A stretch of DNA of 64,000 nucleotides from Magicicada septendecula. Taxonomy: Eukaryota; Arthropoda; Insecta; Hemiptera; Cicadidae. The stretch's first letter is position 1, and every line of letters starts with the position of its first letter. Of this stretch, positions 45,991 to 56,909 are shown in pieces. The position numbers and the translations under genes are program-made. The notes under the pieces were generated by a model. That model ran no database searches. It had not been told where the DNA came from and saw only the letters and a program-made list of their open reading frames with translations. The stretch lies in the NCBI GenBank assembly GCA_034769895.1, contig CM068372.1, positions 375,553,258 through 375,617,257 of the forward strand. Direction: 5' to 3'.

Positions 45991-46554
45991 TCTTCTTTCA
46001 AAGACTCTTAAATTATGTAAAATGTTAGACCGTTTAAAAGGTAAAAAGGAGCCATCGGTATTATCACTATTTCACCCAGTATAAAATTATTGGGTCTCCT
46101 TTGACTCTCTACGCGCGCATTCATAATTACACGGTACCATCCCATGGTTAAGTGTTGACTGAGCACCCGGTCGGGTTGGTGTTTATGAAGTTCTCTCTCA
46201 CAATGGCATACCAAACATTAAAAATGTTTCTCACATATTTTCTTTTCTCTTTTCTGCTGACAAGGTAATTTCAGAATCCTTTCAGCGTACGTAGATCAAT
46301 CTGGTCTCACAATTAAAATTAAACTGACGAATATATTAGTTTTTGTCCAACTGACCAAACGCGCTGTTGTTACGAATATATCTCTAAACTAATTATAGTT
46401 AATTTGTATCAACCTACTAATGATTACGGGTTCGCACGCGTGTGAATCTCTGGCGTTGGCTAGTTACACTAGCGAATGTGAGCGAGATCTTTACGGTGCA
46501 TTCCCATGGTTCTCTACACCGACTGACGAGTAGTCGTAAACCATTTGGCAGAAA
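45991..46554. other. Unassigned DNA
   Basis: TGTTACGAATATATCTC at 46369-46385 looks like the start of a gypsy-type LTR, but no matching end was found. No gene. Confidence 0.35.
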
Positions 46555-47240
46555 TACAAATGTGACATGGGCTACAGTGTGTCTTATAATGCAAGCAACG
46601 ACGTGGTGAATATACTATTATCAAATAGGGAGTGCGGCTGGGCGGGGTCAGGCTCACACACACAAGCGCAGGGGATTAGGACCGGCCGGATTCTCGCCCC
46701 ATTAGTCACCTAGAAAAAAAATAGTGGACTTCAGTTGATTCCCAGCCGCACTCCCTAGTTGATAATACTATAAGTTGCATAAGCTCAACCTTATGTGCGG
46801 GACCATCAGGCGAACCCTTAAGTCAGCAAGTAAAGGAACACGCCTAAAATTCTACAAGGTGATGGCTCTTCCCATACTTCTTATGGGTCTGAGAATTGGA
46901 CTTTAACGAAAGGCCAGGCCAGTCGCAACCAAGCGGCTGAAATGAGATTTCTCAGGCACGTGGCAGGGTATACTCTCCATGATCATAGAAGGCACCCAGA
47001 TATACGGCAGGAACTGAATATTGTGAGTATACTCGACAGGATCGCCCAGTATCGGCTGAATTGGTGGGAACGTCTTTGCCGAATGGATGACTGCCGCATC
47101 CCCAAACAACTATGGACCTATAAGCCGAGGGGACAGGGAGGTGTGGGACGTCCGAGGAAGCGCTGGAGTGACTAGCTGTAATATTTGCCTATTTGAGACC
47201 GGAACAAACCATTTTTGGTTTAAACCTTGAGGATGATGAT
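46555..47240 (+). pseudogene. RTE-type LINE fragment interrupted by a MITE
   Basis: Plus strand. GYSVSYNASNDVVN ends at 46612, where a 158-bp MITE intervenes, and the frame resumes with KLHELNLMCGTIRRTLKSAS. KFYKVMALPILLMG, EMRFLRHVAGYTLHDH, LNWWERLCRMDDCRIPKQLW and GRPRKRWSD follow. The 3' end has GATGATGATGATGA at 47230-47244. Frame errors are scattered through it. Confidence 0.75.
46613..46770. mobile_element. 158-bp MITE with 30-bp inverted repeats
   Basis: Starts TACTATTATCAAATAGGGAG and ends with the complement of TAGTATTATCAACTAGGGAG. The 30-bp arms differ at two positions. TA is present on both sides (46611-46612 and 46771-46772). The LINE copy at 36231-36715 has the uninterrupted sequence, confirming an insertion at TA. 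Too short for coding. Confidence 0.85.
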
Positions 47241-47399
47241 GATGACACAAATGGTGGTGATAGGACAGCTGAATTCTGTGCTTCGGAATAGCGAAAATAA
47301 CTTACAAAACTAAAACGATGATTTATTCTTTCATCTTAGAAAGTATAGTCATAGAGTAGCCTATAATTAACGTTCTGAAATTTGGGAGCTACGAATGCA

Positions 47400-47640
47400 C
47401 ATGAAAGTCGATTGCAAAGAGCAGAGATGAGGTCCCTTAGATGAGTAGCCTGGTATACCAGGTTAGATAGGAGAAGGAATGAAGACATCCGTCATGAGTT
47501 AGACCGACCAGTGAATGACATGGTGAGGGAGTATAGACAGCAATGGTTTGATCACGTAGAACGTAGGGACCACACGTATATACCAAATATACGCCTAAAG
47601 GTAGAAGAAATCTGGGAACACCGATGAGAAGATAGAGAAA
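47400..47640 (+). pseudogene. RTE-type LINE 3' tail, short
   Basis: Plus-strand translation gives VAWYTRLDRRRNEDIRHEL, then VREYRQQWFDHVERRDHTYI. This is the 'RNEDIR.EL....YR..W.DHV.RM' block that follows the RT domain in these LINEs. Both ends are decayed. Confidence 0.55.
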
Positions 47641-47944
47641 TTTTATCCTGAAGTCGATAAATATTATTGGCGCAGGGCATCAGTAACCACCAGTACCAAG
47701 TTCGGCATAAAGGAAATGATCCTGTACCGGCTTATATTTGGAATATTACAGGTGTGAATCTTAATTGGGTTTAGTCGGCTGCAACACTGTGTACAAGGAA
47801 AGCTGGTCCTTTAGTCCGATAAGACGGCCAGTTTATGGAGACAACGCAGACATAATATCGGGCTGGACGTTAAGCCCGAAGGTGGCTGTCTTACCCTGCG
47901 ATATGCTAGTAACGTATTCAAGGAGCATATTGGTTACTAATCTG

Positions 47945-48135
47945 TCGCAAGGAAGATGGACTGCCGCATCCCCAAACAACTATGGCATTATAAGCCGAAA
48001 GTACGGAGAGGTATTATAGGGCGTCCGGAGAAGCGCTGGAGTCACCAGCTCTGGTCTATCTGCTTGGAACCGGAACAAACCATTTTTGGTTTAATCCTTG
48101 CTGAAAAAGAAGAAGATGATGATGATGATTATTGT
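47945..48135 (+). pseudogene. RTE-type LINE 3' end (KLHELNLMCG group)
   Basis: Short copy of the last about 190 bases: MDCRIPKQLWHYKPK, GRPEKRWSHQLW, then NPFLV-like sequence in another frame, a GAAGAAGATGATGATGATGAT tail-type run near 48109-48128. It matches 47085-47240. Confidence 0.65.
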
Positions 48136-48744
48136 TGGTCAAAATTAGAATCGATGAGAACAGAACTGACATCGTAGAAACCAAGAGCTTAACATTAACA
48201 GCAGAAGAAAGCTGGCCTCGAAAATCATGGGAATGGTAGCCGGCTGCGACAAGAGACCACGCCTGTCTTGGAATGACTGAACGTCTAAGGCAATGCAGAA
48301 TCGAGAGGCAAACTAAAACGGAAGCCGTGGTATCGGACGGTGTAGTGCCGCTACAGAGAATTGTTAAAATAATTGGATAGTCAGCAAGTAAGTCTCTAAG
48401 TACCAGACTAACATAGTGAGACAAATTGTACGTGACCCGACACACATTCACTCTGTACTCTATGGTATGGTACGGTGCGTAGTAGTCCTACAGCGGTTAA
48501 CTGTGTCAACATCGGATGGACAGTCGGCTCGGCGTCCGACCGTAGTTCCGCGTTCCGCAGGAAACACGCACACACGCGTACACGCGCGCGCCAGTGATAC
48601 GAACCACTTAAAGACGGACAGCACTCGCTGAACCATGATGCTGTTTGTGTACGACTGGTATGTATCCAGCTCACGATGTCATGTTGTGTCCGTGTAGCTA
48701 GAAAACAATTACTTATGCAGTTTGTTTCTAACAAGAAATTAATT
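48136..48744. other. Unassigned DNA
   Basis: A CACACGCG-rich patch lies at about 48563-48590. No gene. Confidence 0.35.
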
Positions 48745-49245
48745 AATTCATCATCATCTGCTTAACGGTTTTAGGCTTTAGCGGCCTGTTCCTATTCCAC
48801 AGTCACCTTTTCTTAGGTCCACCAACGTTTCTTCTGCCTCCCGGGGTTGTAATCTTTCGCCGTCTTCGGTATTCTACTTGCTTTCATTCTATTGATGTGT
48901 TGAATCCATTTTCTTCTGTATTCTTTAATCATTTCATTAACTGCAAAAATATCTAAATCACTTCTTATCTATTCATTTCTTACATGATCTCGTCTATTAT
49001 AGTTTTTAACTGCTCTAAGAAATTTCATTTCTGCTGTTTGTAATTTCTGTTCATCTTTTTTCTTTATTTAAACGATAAATACAATTTAGTGGTTAAGTCT
49101 AACCTATGCTAAACTTGTGTTGCTACCACTAATACTCACTTACACTTCCATGGAGTAAGTTTAGCATAAGTTTTTTCTTTATGACCCAAGATTCAGAACC
49201 ATACAGTAGTGTAGGCATTGTCATTCTTTCATAAAATTTTTAATT
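48745..49245 (-). pseudogene. RTE-type LINE fragment with a small insertion
   Basis: Minus-strand pieces: KLQTAEMKFLRAVKNYNRRD, IFAVNEMIKEYRRKWIQHIN, RMKASRIPKTAKDYNPGRQK and KRW. It ends at ATCATCATC near 48750. About 120 bp at 49063-49183 do not belong and contain ATGCTAAACTT (49107-49117) and its inverse AAGTTTAGCAT (49157-49167), like a short MITE. Confidence 0.62.
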
Positions 49246-49329
49246 AATTCATAGTAAGGAATAATAAAGTACTTCAGCAATTTCTGTCCATCTAGTCTGT
49301 GATACCAAAACCATAATATTTACACCAAC

Positions 49330-49644
49330 ACAAAGCAAATAGATGATTTAGTCTGCCTTCTTAGAAAGCATAATCACGTAAGGCTCCAACCAGTGGAAAT
49401 AGACTTTCTGGAGAAGGTTTTATGGGGTGTACAGGCTCCAGTGTATTAGAAACGAAGATATCAAGAGGCAAATTCGTGAACACAAAACAATTTTGAACAC
49501 AATAAATACTACCCGCCTTGTATGACACGGGTGCGTGGAACGAATGGCTGACGACGCTCGTTGGCTCAAAACGTTTGCAAGCTCCGTTCCAACTAGATAC
49601 GGGGAAATGGGATAGACCCAGGAGATCTTAGAAAGAGTATCTAG
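49330..49644 (+). pseudogene. RTE-type LINE 3' tail, decayed
   Basis: Plus-strand frames read VEIDFLEKVLWGVQAPVY-like, then WNEWLTTLVGSKRLQAPFQL and RPRRS. This corresponds to the 'EMDFLRR.....RRLxWxGHVRRM' block. Heavily degraded. Confidence 0.45.
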
Positions 49645-50036
49645 AATTTGGCTTGGCGGGGAGACAGGTCGAGACGGCTTCATACACAAGAAATAAAGCA
49701 AGTTGAGACTAATCAATATTACAATCTTTACGGCGACTAAAAAAACTTGTAATAACATACTGAAATCAATCCTATCAAAATAATAACACAATAAAGATAA
49801 GCGCTATTGAAGCAATGTTCATATGATACAGTAGCTTATCTACAATTTGGTCTTGGGGAGGGGGGTCCGGTCGAATCGGCTTCATACAAAAGAAAACAAA
49901 TTAAGACTAATCAATATTACAATCTTTAAAGTGACTAAAAAGCGTGTAATAATATACTGAAATCAATGCCATTTCAGTAATAACACAATACAAATAAACG
50001 TTATTGAAGCATTGTTTATAAGATACTTATTGACTT
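49645..50036. repeat. About 200-bp tandem duplication
   Basis: Two units, 49645-49843 and 49844-50036, both with CGGCTTCATACA, then GACTAATCAATATTACAATC and TATTGAAGCA. They are about 85% alike. The first unit overlaps the decayed LINE end, so the duplication involves its 3' region. Confidence 0.8.
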
Positions 50037-50259
50037 AATAGATTTTTCTATATTTCATATTCAAATGTACACAAAAAAGCTGTGTAATTAACTTGTTTCT
50101 AGACCTATATTTAAAAACTCAGTATGGAAAACCACACATGTTCTAATTAATTATAAAATTATTTTTAATATGTACACTCAGACGAAACTAAATACAGTAA
50201 TGTGCAAATTAGTGTGAACACGCTTGATTTCAACTCATTTTTAATAACGCTTACAGAAT

Positions 50260-51446
50260 TAATACAATAATATACATCTTGTATGAAATATGTCCACCTC
50301 CGGCTTGAATAACTAGTTTTACACGTTTTGGCATAGATTGGATCAATTTCTGACACATCATTTTCACTTCATTGTCTTTGAACCATAAATTGATTAACGA
50401 AGAAATCATGCTTTCTTTGCTTGTGCAGTTCATTTTGCGCATAAGTTTTCAGTCGGATTGACGTCCGGTGAATTTCCTGGCCAGTCTAAAAGCTTAACAT
50501 TGTGTTCTTGGAAAAATTGTGCGACTTTCGCGACTTACGGCGGGGAGTTGAATACCGTTCAATATCTTGTTGGAAAATGCCGTTTCCCTCTGGTAGTGTG
50601 CAAATTAGTGTGAACACGCTTGATTTCAACTCATTTTTAATAACGCTTACAGAAATATTTCCATGATATGATTTTTGGGCTTCGATATGTAGTGAATATC
50701 GCACATAATTTTATTTAGTGAAAGAATTATACAAATTTTAATTTTGTATGTTGCAAAATAGTCACTTGTTGCAAATCCTTTCCCACTTGTCATTGAGAGT
50801 ACGGATCACTTGTCTTCTAACAACCTCAATGTACTTGTCGGAATTCATCATTCCATCAACTGGAACAAGTGGCCCTAGGCCATGAATAGGAAAACAACCC
50901 CGAAACATTTACTTAGTCGGGTATTTTACACTTTGATCAATGTGTTTAGGAGAAGGTTTCTCACTGTGTGATTTCCAAACGTAGCTTGACTGTACAATAA
51001 AGTGGGTTTCATCCGAGAACAGGACATTTTCCCAATTTTTTACATTACATTTCTTATATTTTTTGGCCCAAGATAATCTTTTTCTCATCATTGGGATGGT
51101 TAAAAGCTGTTTCTTCTGAGGACGAACAACCTTACGCCCAGCATCCAGTAGCCTACGCCGAACAGTAAAGTCATGAGTATGAATACCTGACTGTGCTAAG
51201 TCTTTTTGTAGATCAAAATTTGTCAGCCTAGGGTTTTCCTTTGATTTTCTTAGCTAAACTGAGGTCATCCCTGTCAGTTGTTTTGAGTTTTCTTCCACAT
51301 TTTCCTTTTCCCTGAGGTGAAACACTGCCAGTCTCTTTAAACTGTTTAATAATTAAGTTGACAGCGCCCAAACTAACCTCACATACTCTAGCAATGTCCC
51401 TTTGTGTCACTACAATCTTACTCCTTTTCTTTGGAGTGAGATCCAT
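50260..51446 (-). pseudogene. Tc1-type transposase, broken
   Basis: N-terminal helix-turn-helix region from 51446: MDLTPKKRSKIVVTQRDIAR, VCEVSLGAVNLIIKQF, and then a second basic domain GRKLKTTDRDDLSLAKKIK. The catalytic region: LSWAKKYKKCNVKNWENVLF, SDETHFIVQ (first Asp), IFQQD (second Asp), and GNSPDVNPTENL (catalytic Glu in the TEN triplet). Frameshifts separate these blocks, and the filler at 50595-50761 lies just before the second Asp. C-terminal residues run to about 50260. Not functional. Confidence 0.82.
50595..50761. other. Templated filler insertion in the Tc1-type transposase
   Basis: 50595-50652 copies the element's own left end (50199-50256, one mismatch). 50670-50761 copies 52058-52149 (90 of 92 bases) from outside the element. 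Seventeen bases of unknown origin join them. It separates the coding blocks RTLNDKWERI and EGNGIFQQD. Confidence 0.8.
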
Positions 51447-51959
51447 AGCTTACATTTAATAAAACAGGATTTAACACGGTACACACGATAAAATTTAACA
51501 GAAACAAGCGACAACACATTATTAACCACAAACTACAATAGTTAAGTGAGGTTAATCAACAGCTGAGAACAAATAAAGGTAAATATCAGCTGTAAATCAG
51601 GGCTGCCAAACTCTGAAAGTCAAATTATGTGGAAATTTCCTGTTCACACTAATTTGCACACTACTGTATATCAGCATGCTTTTGGTAAAAACGCTGAGAA
51701 AGATAATCAAAATACGAATTGTACCTAGTTGTTAATATTTTAAAAATAAATAATTATATTGGTTAAATTAATCAATTATCTTTTATTTAAACAACGCGAA
51801 AGAAAGCGAATACCGCCCAGCGTTTCTTATCTGTGAATTTCTGAAAACAAAAAATTATTTTGTTTACGTATCCGTGGTTACATAGCATGGAACGATATCA
51901 ATCGTTAATATTTAATTGAATTTTTTTTAGTTTTCGGTCGAATAAATTTATAACATCAA

Positions 51960-53480
51960 TACAAAAAAATCGTTATGGAGAACCATACATGCTTCCATGT
52001 TCTCAGATTATACATAAAATCATTTGGACTGCCTTTATGCGTACCCGCAGTTATTTCGATTTTTGGGCTTCGATATGTAGTGAATATCGCACATAATTTT
52101 ATGTAGTGAAAGAATTATACCAATTTTAATTTTGTATGTTGCAAAATAGTTGGCTGGTGATTCCATAGATTTCTTTGTAATTTTTTAATGGAAAATGACT
52201 GTAGTAGTAATTTATCACCGGGTCGTGGTCGCTGTGACACTAAAAATTGATTATGTTAGGTTAACATGAAAACTGAAATAATACATGGCAACCAATACGT
52301 GTGTAATGTGAAACTATTTTTTTTTTCTAAAACCACGAAAAACCCAACTCGAAGTAAGGCGGGAGTGGCCACATGGTCAACCCCTTGCCTATTATTATAG
52401 GCCTACATGACACTTTTTTGTGGCAGAACTCGTTTTTTTTGGTAAAATTCGTTTTCCGACAAGTACTCGTTTTGTGACTAACAAAAAACAAACATCCATT
52501 ATGTACAATTTGTAGAGCATATGTTGTCATTCCTTAATACAGTGTTTTTTGTTTTTTCATTAACCATAAATATTTGTATTTTTCATTTTGTATTTGCTGT
52601 TTTTTTTTTTAATTTGTAAACTTAAAAACGTTAGGTTCTTTATTTTAAGTGTTACTCTGTTATACGCATTGTATTACACGTTTAATGTTATGTTTTCTCA
52701 ACCACAGCTTTTATTTATTTTAGCAGTAAACTAAAAACCCAAAACCATTACTACCTAACTACCAAATGAAAACAACACGTATTTTTGCTTTACATTAAGA
52801 AATAGGGCAATTTACAATTAGTACACTTCTTCTTTTCCACACCGTAATATATCGATACAATCGCATATTAAAAACATCGAAATGTATTGCGGGTACTCAT
52901 ACAGTTCCAATAATTTATTTGAATTCTAAAAAAATATAGAATTTTGTCAAAGTGAAATAAAATGTTTCCATAAAAACTACTTCTTTGTTGTCAATAACGT
53001 AGTACACATATAAAACTTATAAAAAATTATCTCCTCCCTCATCAACTACCATTTTAATTTATAGAAAATTACTCCCTTCCCCTTCAACTACCCTTTTCAT
53101 TTATAGATATTTCATCTACCTTTCTGCAGTAGATTATTATGACCTTCTTTTAAGGATACTTTATTTATCAAAATTAAGCACTTTACTCTTGTTAAAACCT
53201 AAAAGGTTCCAGGTAAACTACCCCTTCCCCTTAACCGATCTTCACCAAAATCAATAAGCCTCGAGTCCTCTACAATTCAGAACTGTATGCAAAAAATTAT
53301 TCGATTCTGTTTGATATTGCGGCAGTTATCGTTCTCCATTGAAAAATTCCACACACACATTTCGGGAAACGACTTTTTTTCATGTTTTGAGGGTAGTACA
53401 ATCAGAATCTCCCCTTATCTCGAACACGATTTTTTTCGCGATCACCATACTTCCATTTCCTTACGGAACATGGAATGTTT
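51960..53480. repeat. Unclassified interspersed repeat, copy 2
   Basis: Homologous in blocks to 21480-22046, best from 53000 to 53475. The middle part (52150-52900) has no match in copy 1 and includes long T runs. The segment 52058-52149 is the source or sister of the filler in the Tc1-like element. No gene. Confidence 0.55.
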
Positions 53481-53592
53481 AAAAGGAATAAATCCCAATT
53501 TTAGTACCAAGCCACGTGTTGTTCAATCAAATATATTGCAACTCACCGTCTGCGGCTTTTTGAAACAACGTCTTCACTATAAAGTTGACATG

Positions 53593-53618
53593 TTTCAGGA
53601 CACTTGTCCCATCCTCAG
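53593..53618 (-). ncRNA. Hammerhead ribozyme core at the Penelope 3' end
   Basis: Minus strand CTGAGGA, T, then GGACA pairing with TGTCC, then GAAA. Core segments intact. It lies about 200 bases past the end of the GIY-YIG coding region, where Penelope terminal repeats sit. Confidence 0.6.
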
Positions 53619-53797
53619 AACTTAAAATATTCGTGTATCATTTAACGTTGATACAGTTGTCAAATAATTAAAATATTAAAATCCAATATAAATGTTTAAA
53701 AACGAGCGCCATGGTTAAACGATGTACATCGTACGGTGACTGACCGCGCACTGAATTACGTCTGGCTCCCACCACGACAATAACGCATGGCAGTGTC

Positions 53798-55188
53798 CTA
53801 CAATACATTCGACTTGAAAAGCAGTTGATCATTTAAAACACGCGGCTTGGTATCAGTATTATTATACGCTTTATAAATTTCGTACTCTTCAAGGGCGTTC
53901 ATATATCGCCCTTTCTTACATACGTGAATAGGTATCAAGTTAGTTTTAAAATTAGTGTAATTATGATTCTCGGAAATGAGGTGTTCTGCAAATTTTGACT
54001 TGATATTGTCCAAGCTGTGAAGGTGTGTAGGCGGCCTATGTTCTGTAAATCTTTTTAAAAAACCACGACCTGTCTGGCCCACATAAAAGGCCATAATCGT
54101 CACATATCAATTTGTAAACACCAGTTTTGTGTTCAAGGCTGGTAGTTCTGCGGACACGAAGATTATTCATAATATTATTAGTGGTTTTGTAAGTGACCTT
54201 TATATTGGTGTTTTTATTAAAAATTGACCCAAAAATCTTAGGCATAAGGTGTGTGTACGGTGTTGCAATGTATTTGCGTGTTGTATTCTCGCGAGTTTTA
54301 TGTCCGTTAATGTTTCTTGCTTTTTCTTATGTTTCCGAAGGATGTTGTTCACCATATCGACATCATAACCATTAGTAACTGCAATGTATTTAATAGTGTC
54401 TAATTCCTCATGGTATTCTTTATCACCGAGGGGCAAAGATAAAAGTCTATAAATCATACTATGGAAGGCAGCCAATTTCTGGGATATAGGATGAAAGGAC
54501 TTAGCATGTATTACGATATCAGTCGTTGTGGGTTTTCTATAGATGTTAAATTGTAGTTTTTTATTTGTGTCCTTGGCAACAGTTAAATCCAGAAAATTCA
54601 GTTTACCATTGTCTTCACTTTCAAGTGTGAACCGCATATTGCCATTGATATTATTCAAATAACTATGTAAACTATCAATTTGCCTTTGTGTGCCTTTGTA
54701 TATTAAAAAGGTGTCATCAACATACCTGCCGTAAAGTATTATATTATTCTTGTGTCTGTTATTAATGAAAATGAATGAATTTTCGAAATTATTTAGGTAT
54801 ATATCCGCAAGAAGGCCTGAAAGCGGAGAACCCATTGCTAACCCATCTTGTTGGCTGAAAAATTGATTGTTGTGGGTAAAATAGTTTTGATCAAGAACCA
54901 ACTCTAAAATATACATCAATTCATTTATACTATCAATATCTAGTTTATTAGTATTAGTAAGGTTACAATATCAAAGGAAACAAGTTTGTAAGACGGTTCA
55001 ACTATTAAGTTTTTAACCTTATTCACAAAGTCAACACTATTAATTAAACTATGATCATTAATTATTTGTATATTGTGCTTTATTATGTTGAGTAGTTTTT
55101 TAGCTGTTTTATACCCCGGAGCAGTGGTGAAATTTTTTTCCATGGTGAACATGGAAGTAAAAAGGGTTACTACTGTATTAGCGTACAC
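53798..55188 (-). pseudogene. Penelope-type RT with GIY-YIG endonuclease, frameshifted
   Basis: From the N-terminal side: PGYKTAKKLLNIIKHNIQ, NSVDFVNKVKNLI, YKLVSFDIVTL (RT motif A region), a frameshift near 54950, then FFSQQDGLAMGSPLSGLLAD, the active site GRYVDDTFLIYKG, KLNFLDLTVAK and a long basic linker. A second frameshift near 54230 leads to TTNNIMNNLRVRRTTS and GVYKLICDDYG. A third near 54090 leads to FYVGQTGRGFLKRFTEHR, the GIY-YIG catalytic signature. About 450 codons in total. Three frameshifts make it inactive. The residues expected for catalysis in both domains are still present. Confidence 0.82.
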
Positions 55189-55512
55189 AGCTGAGAAATT
55201 AATAAAACAGTTTAAAAATTAAAAGATTAACAGAATTTTTCGCCAACTTTCGACAGTCTATGGGGGGATCCGGTGATTCCACTATGACCATTTTCCGTGT
55301 TCTGCCTGTTTCTTCCGTAGCACCACAGTTTTTACGGGTTCTCCGAATAAATTACGGGAAATCCGTGGTAATTCACAGGTTTGTTTACGATAATACGGAC
55401 GGAGGGAGTAATAGTAATATGGAATTTGTTACAAAGGCTATCAGGACCATACACAACATTGGTAAAACTATTATATTCCGGGCTCGATTGTGTGTATTTT
55501 CACGTCTAAATG

Positions 55513-55530
55513 TTTCGCCCAGACCTTCAG
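55513..55530 (-). ncRNA. Degenerate hammerhead motif
   Basis: Minus strand CTGAAGGTCTGGGCGAAA. The GAAA and CTGAAG segments persist, but stem II has been lost by deletion, so it should not cleave. Confidence 0.4.
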
Positions 55531-55624
55531 AAAGAAAGAAAACGTTTGCGAGGATGACAGGCCAAACGCTCCTCACAGTTAAGGAGTAAGCTGTGAGTTT
55601 AACGTTTTCTTTCTTCTTTTTCTA

Positions 55625-55655
55625 CTGAAGATGACCTCCGAATGGGTGGTCGAAA
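55625..55655 (+). ncRNA. Hammerhead ribozyme core
   Basis: CTGAAGA, T, GACC pairing with GGTC around an 11-base loop, then GAAA. Same spacing (31 bases) as the motif at 21096-21126. Confidence 0.6.
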
Positions 55656-55784
55656 CGTTTAGATATGAAAACACAAGCAACCGACCACGGCCCAACAGCC
55701 GGGAATGTAATAGTTCTACCAATAATATGGAAATATTTTCATTTCAATTGTACATTTTACACACTAACGATTCACTTGTTAAAT

Positions 55785-56230
55785 TCATCATCATCATCAC
55801 TCCAAGGACGATGACCGGAGCCTTAGACCTGTCCGGAACCCGTTTCCTCCTCGGTCTACCGACATCTCTCTTCCCAGTACGGTGATAACCCAAGACAGCC
55901 ACAGGTAGACGGATATCAGGCGTGCGATTCAAGTCTTCACACCATCTCCTTCTGTGGTCTTCAATCTTCTGGTGCAATGATGCAATGTTTATATCGCGTC
56001 TAATATCCTCGTTCCTCCTCCGATCCAAGAGAAAACAACCTTGCGTCCCTCTTAGATATTTCATTTCGGCTGCCTGAATCCTCTGCACGTCCCTTTTATC
56101 AATAGTCCATGTCCCACCAGCATACAGGAATGTGGGGACAGCCACAGTTTTATAAAATTTCCTTTGGGGGTATCCTTCCGTATTTTATTTTTCAGGTACC
56201 TATGAATCGTTCCACAGATGCGTCTAAATT
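55785..56230 (-). pseudogene. RTE-type LINE 3' tail (LDRRRNEDIRRDIN group)
   Basis: Minus strand: FRRICGTIHRYLKNKIRKDT near 56170-56240, then AVPTFLYAGGTWTIDKRDVQ, QAAEMKYLRGTQGCFLLDRR, RNEDIRRDINIASL, HRRRWCEDLNRTPDIRLPVA and GRPRRK. It ends with a CATCATCATCATC run at 55787-55799. One frameshift near 56150. Confidence 0.7.
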
Positions 56231-56909
56231 TACTTGTTAAAAAAAAGAATATTGCACAGGCCCCTCCCACGCGAACTGAATTTACTAAGGTACCGCAATG
56301 AGGTAGCACTGTCACTGTCGGCGGTACCGCGGTGGCCGTGGCATCAATACAACAACAAAGAAATACAGTGCTACGCACACCTTAAACGAGGAAAAGAAAT
56401 AAAAAACATAAAGAAACTGTGTTTTGAAACAACGATAAGAGAGCGCTGGCGCCCTTGAAACCGAGAGAAACAATGAGTCTCTGAATGGCGCTACGCGGGA
56501 ATTAACGTAATTACACCTGACGAAGCGGATACCGATTCTGTATGCAATAGGTCGAACTCTCTGCATGTTCGTCAACATCATCGTTTCGTATCGTCAAGTG
56601 TCCTGTTCTGATATCATAAAGTACTAACTACCACCATTTCCTTGGTCAGCCTGTATCTCTCTTTACCCCATGGTTTATAGGCAAGGATTTTCATAGGAAA
56701 GAAATATTCCTCGTTTCCACGCACACAATTTTGTCCCCAACACTGCTGACAACACGACGGAAACAGTACTGTATGTACTGCGGCACATGTTGCACGGGTT
56801 TAGTTCTCAATGGTCTCACTAGAGAGCAGGCTTTTTTGTTGTTAAAATCTTTTAATTTGAGGTTGTGTTTGGTGATAGATTTATTCGGTCTACGGTTTGT
56901 GCTCATAGT
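56231..56909. other. Unassigned DNA
   Basis: No supported gene. Several short frames lack motifs. Confidence 0.35.

Larger units (their letters stand above)
50195..51666 (-). mobile_element. Tc1-like DNA transposon
   Basis: Inverted ends CAGTAATGTGCAAATTAGTG and the complement of CAGTAGTGTGCAAATTAGTG, with TA on both sides (50193-50194 and 51667-51668). It encodes a broken Tc1-type transposase on the minus strand. A 167-bp filler (50595-50761) within the gene makes it longer than the usual about 1.3 kb. Confidence 0.88.
53560..55230 (-). mobile_element. Penelope-like element, second family
   Basis: Minus-strand RT plus GIY-YIG coding remains with a hammerhead motif in the 3' terminal part. 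5'-truncated. It is clearly different in sequence from the element at 41.1-43.1 kb. Confidence 0.8.
55430..55740. mobile_element. Head-to-head Penelope-type termini
   Basis: The segments 55430-55560 (read on minus) and 55600-55740 (plus) are diverged inverted copies, both with AACGTTTTCTTTCTT then the hammerhead region then ACACAA and CCGGGAAT-type sequence. No RT remains. It resembles the palindromic termini at 40.8 and 21.1 kb. Confidence 0.6.

Noticed and set aside
46369..46554. Gypsy-type LTR starting TGTTACG
   Set aside because: No matching CGTAACA end found; kept only as a note.
56517..56545. Hammerhead at CTGACGA near 56.5 kb
   Set aside because: No stem II and no GAAA at the required distance.
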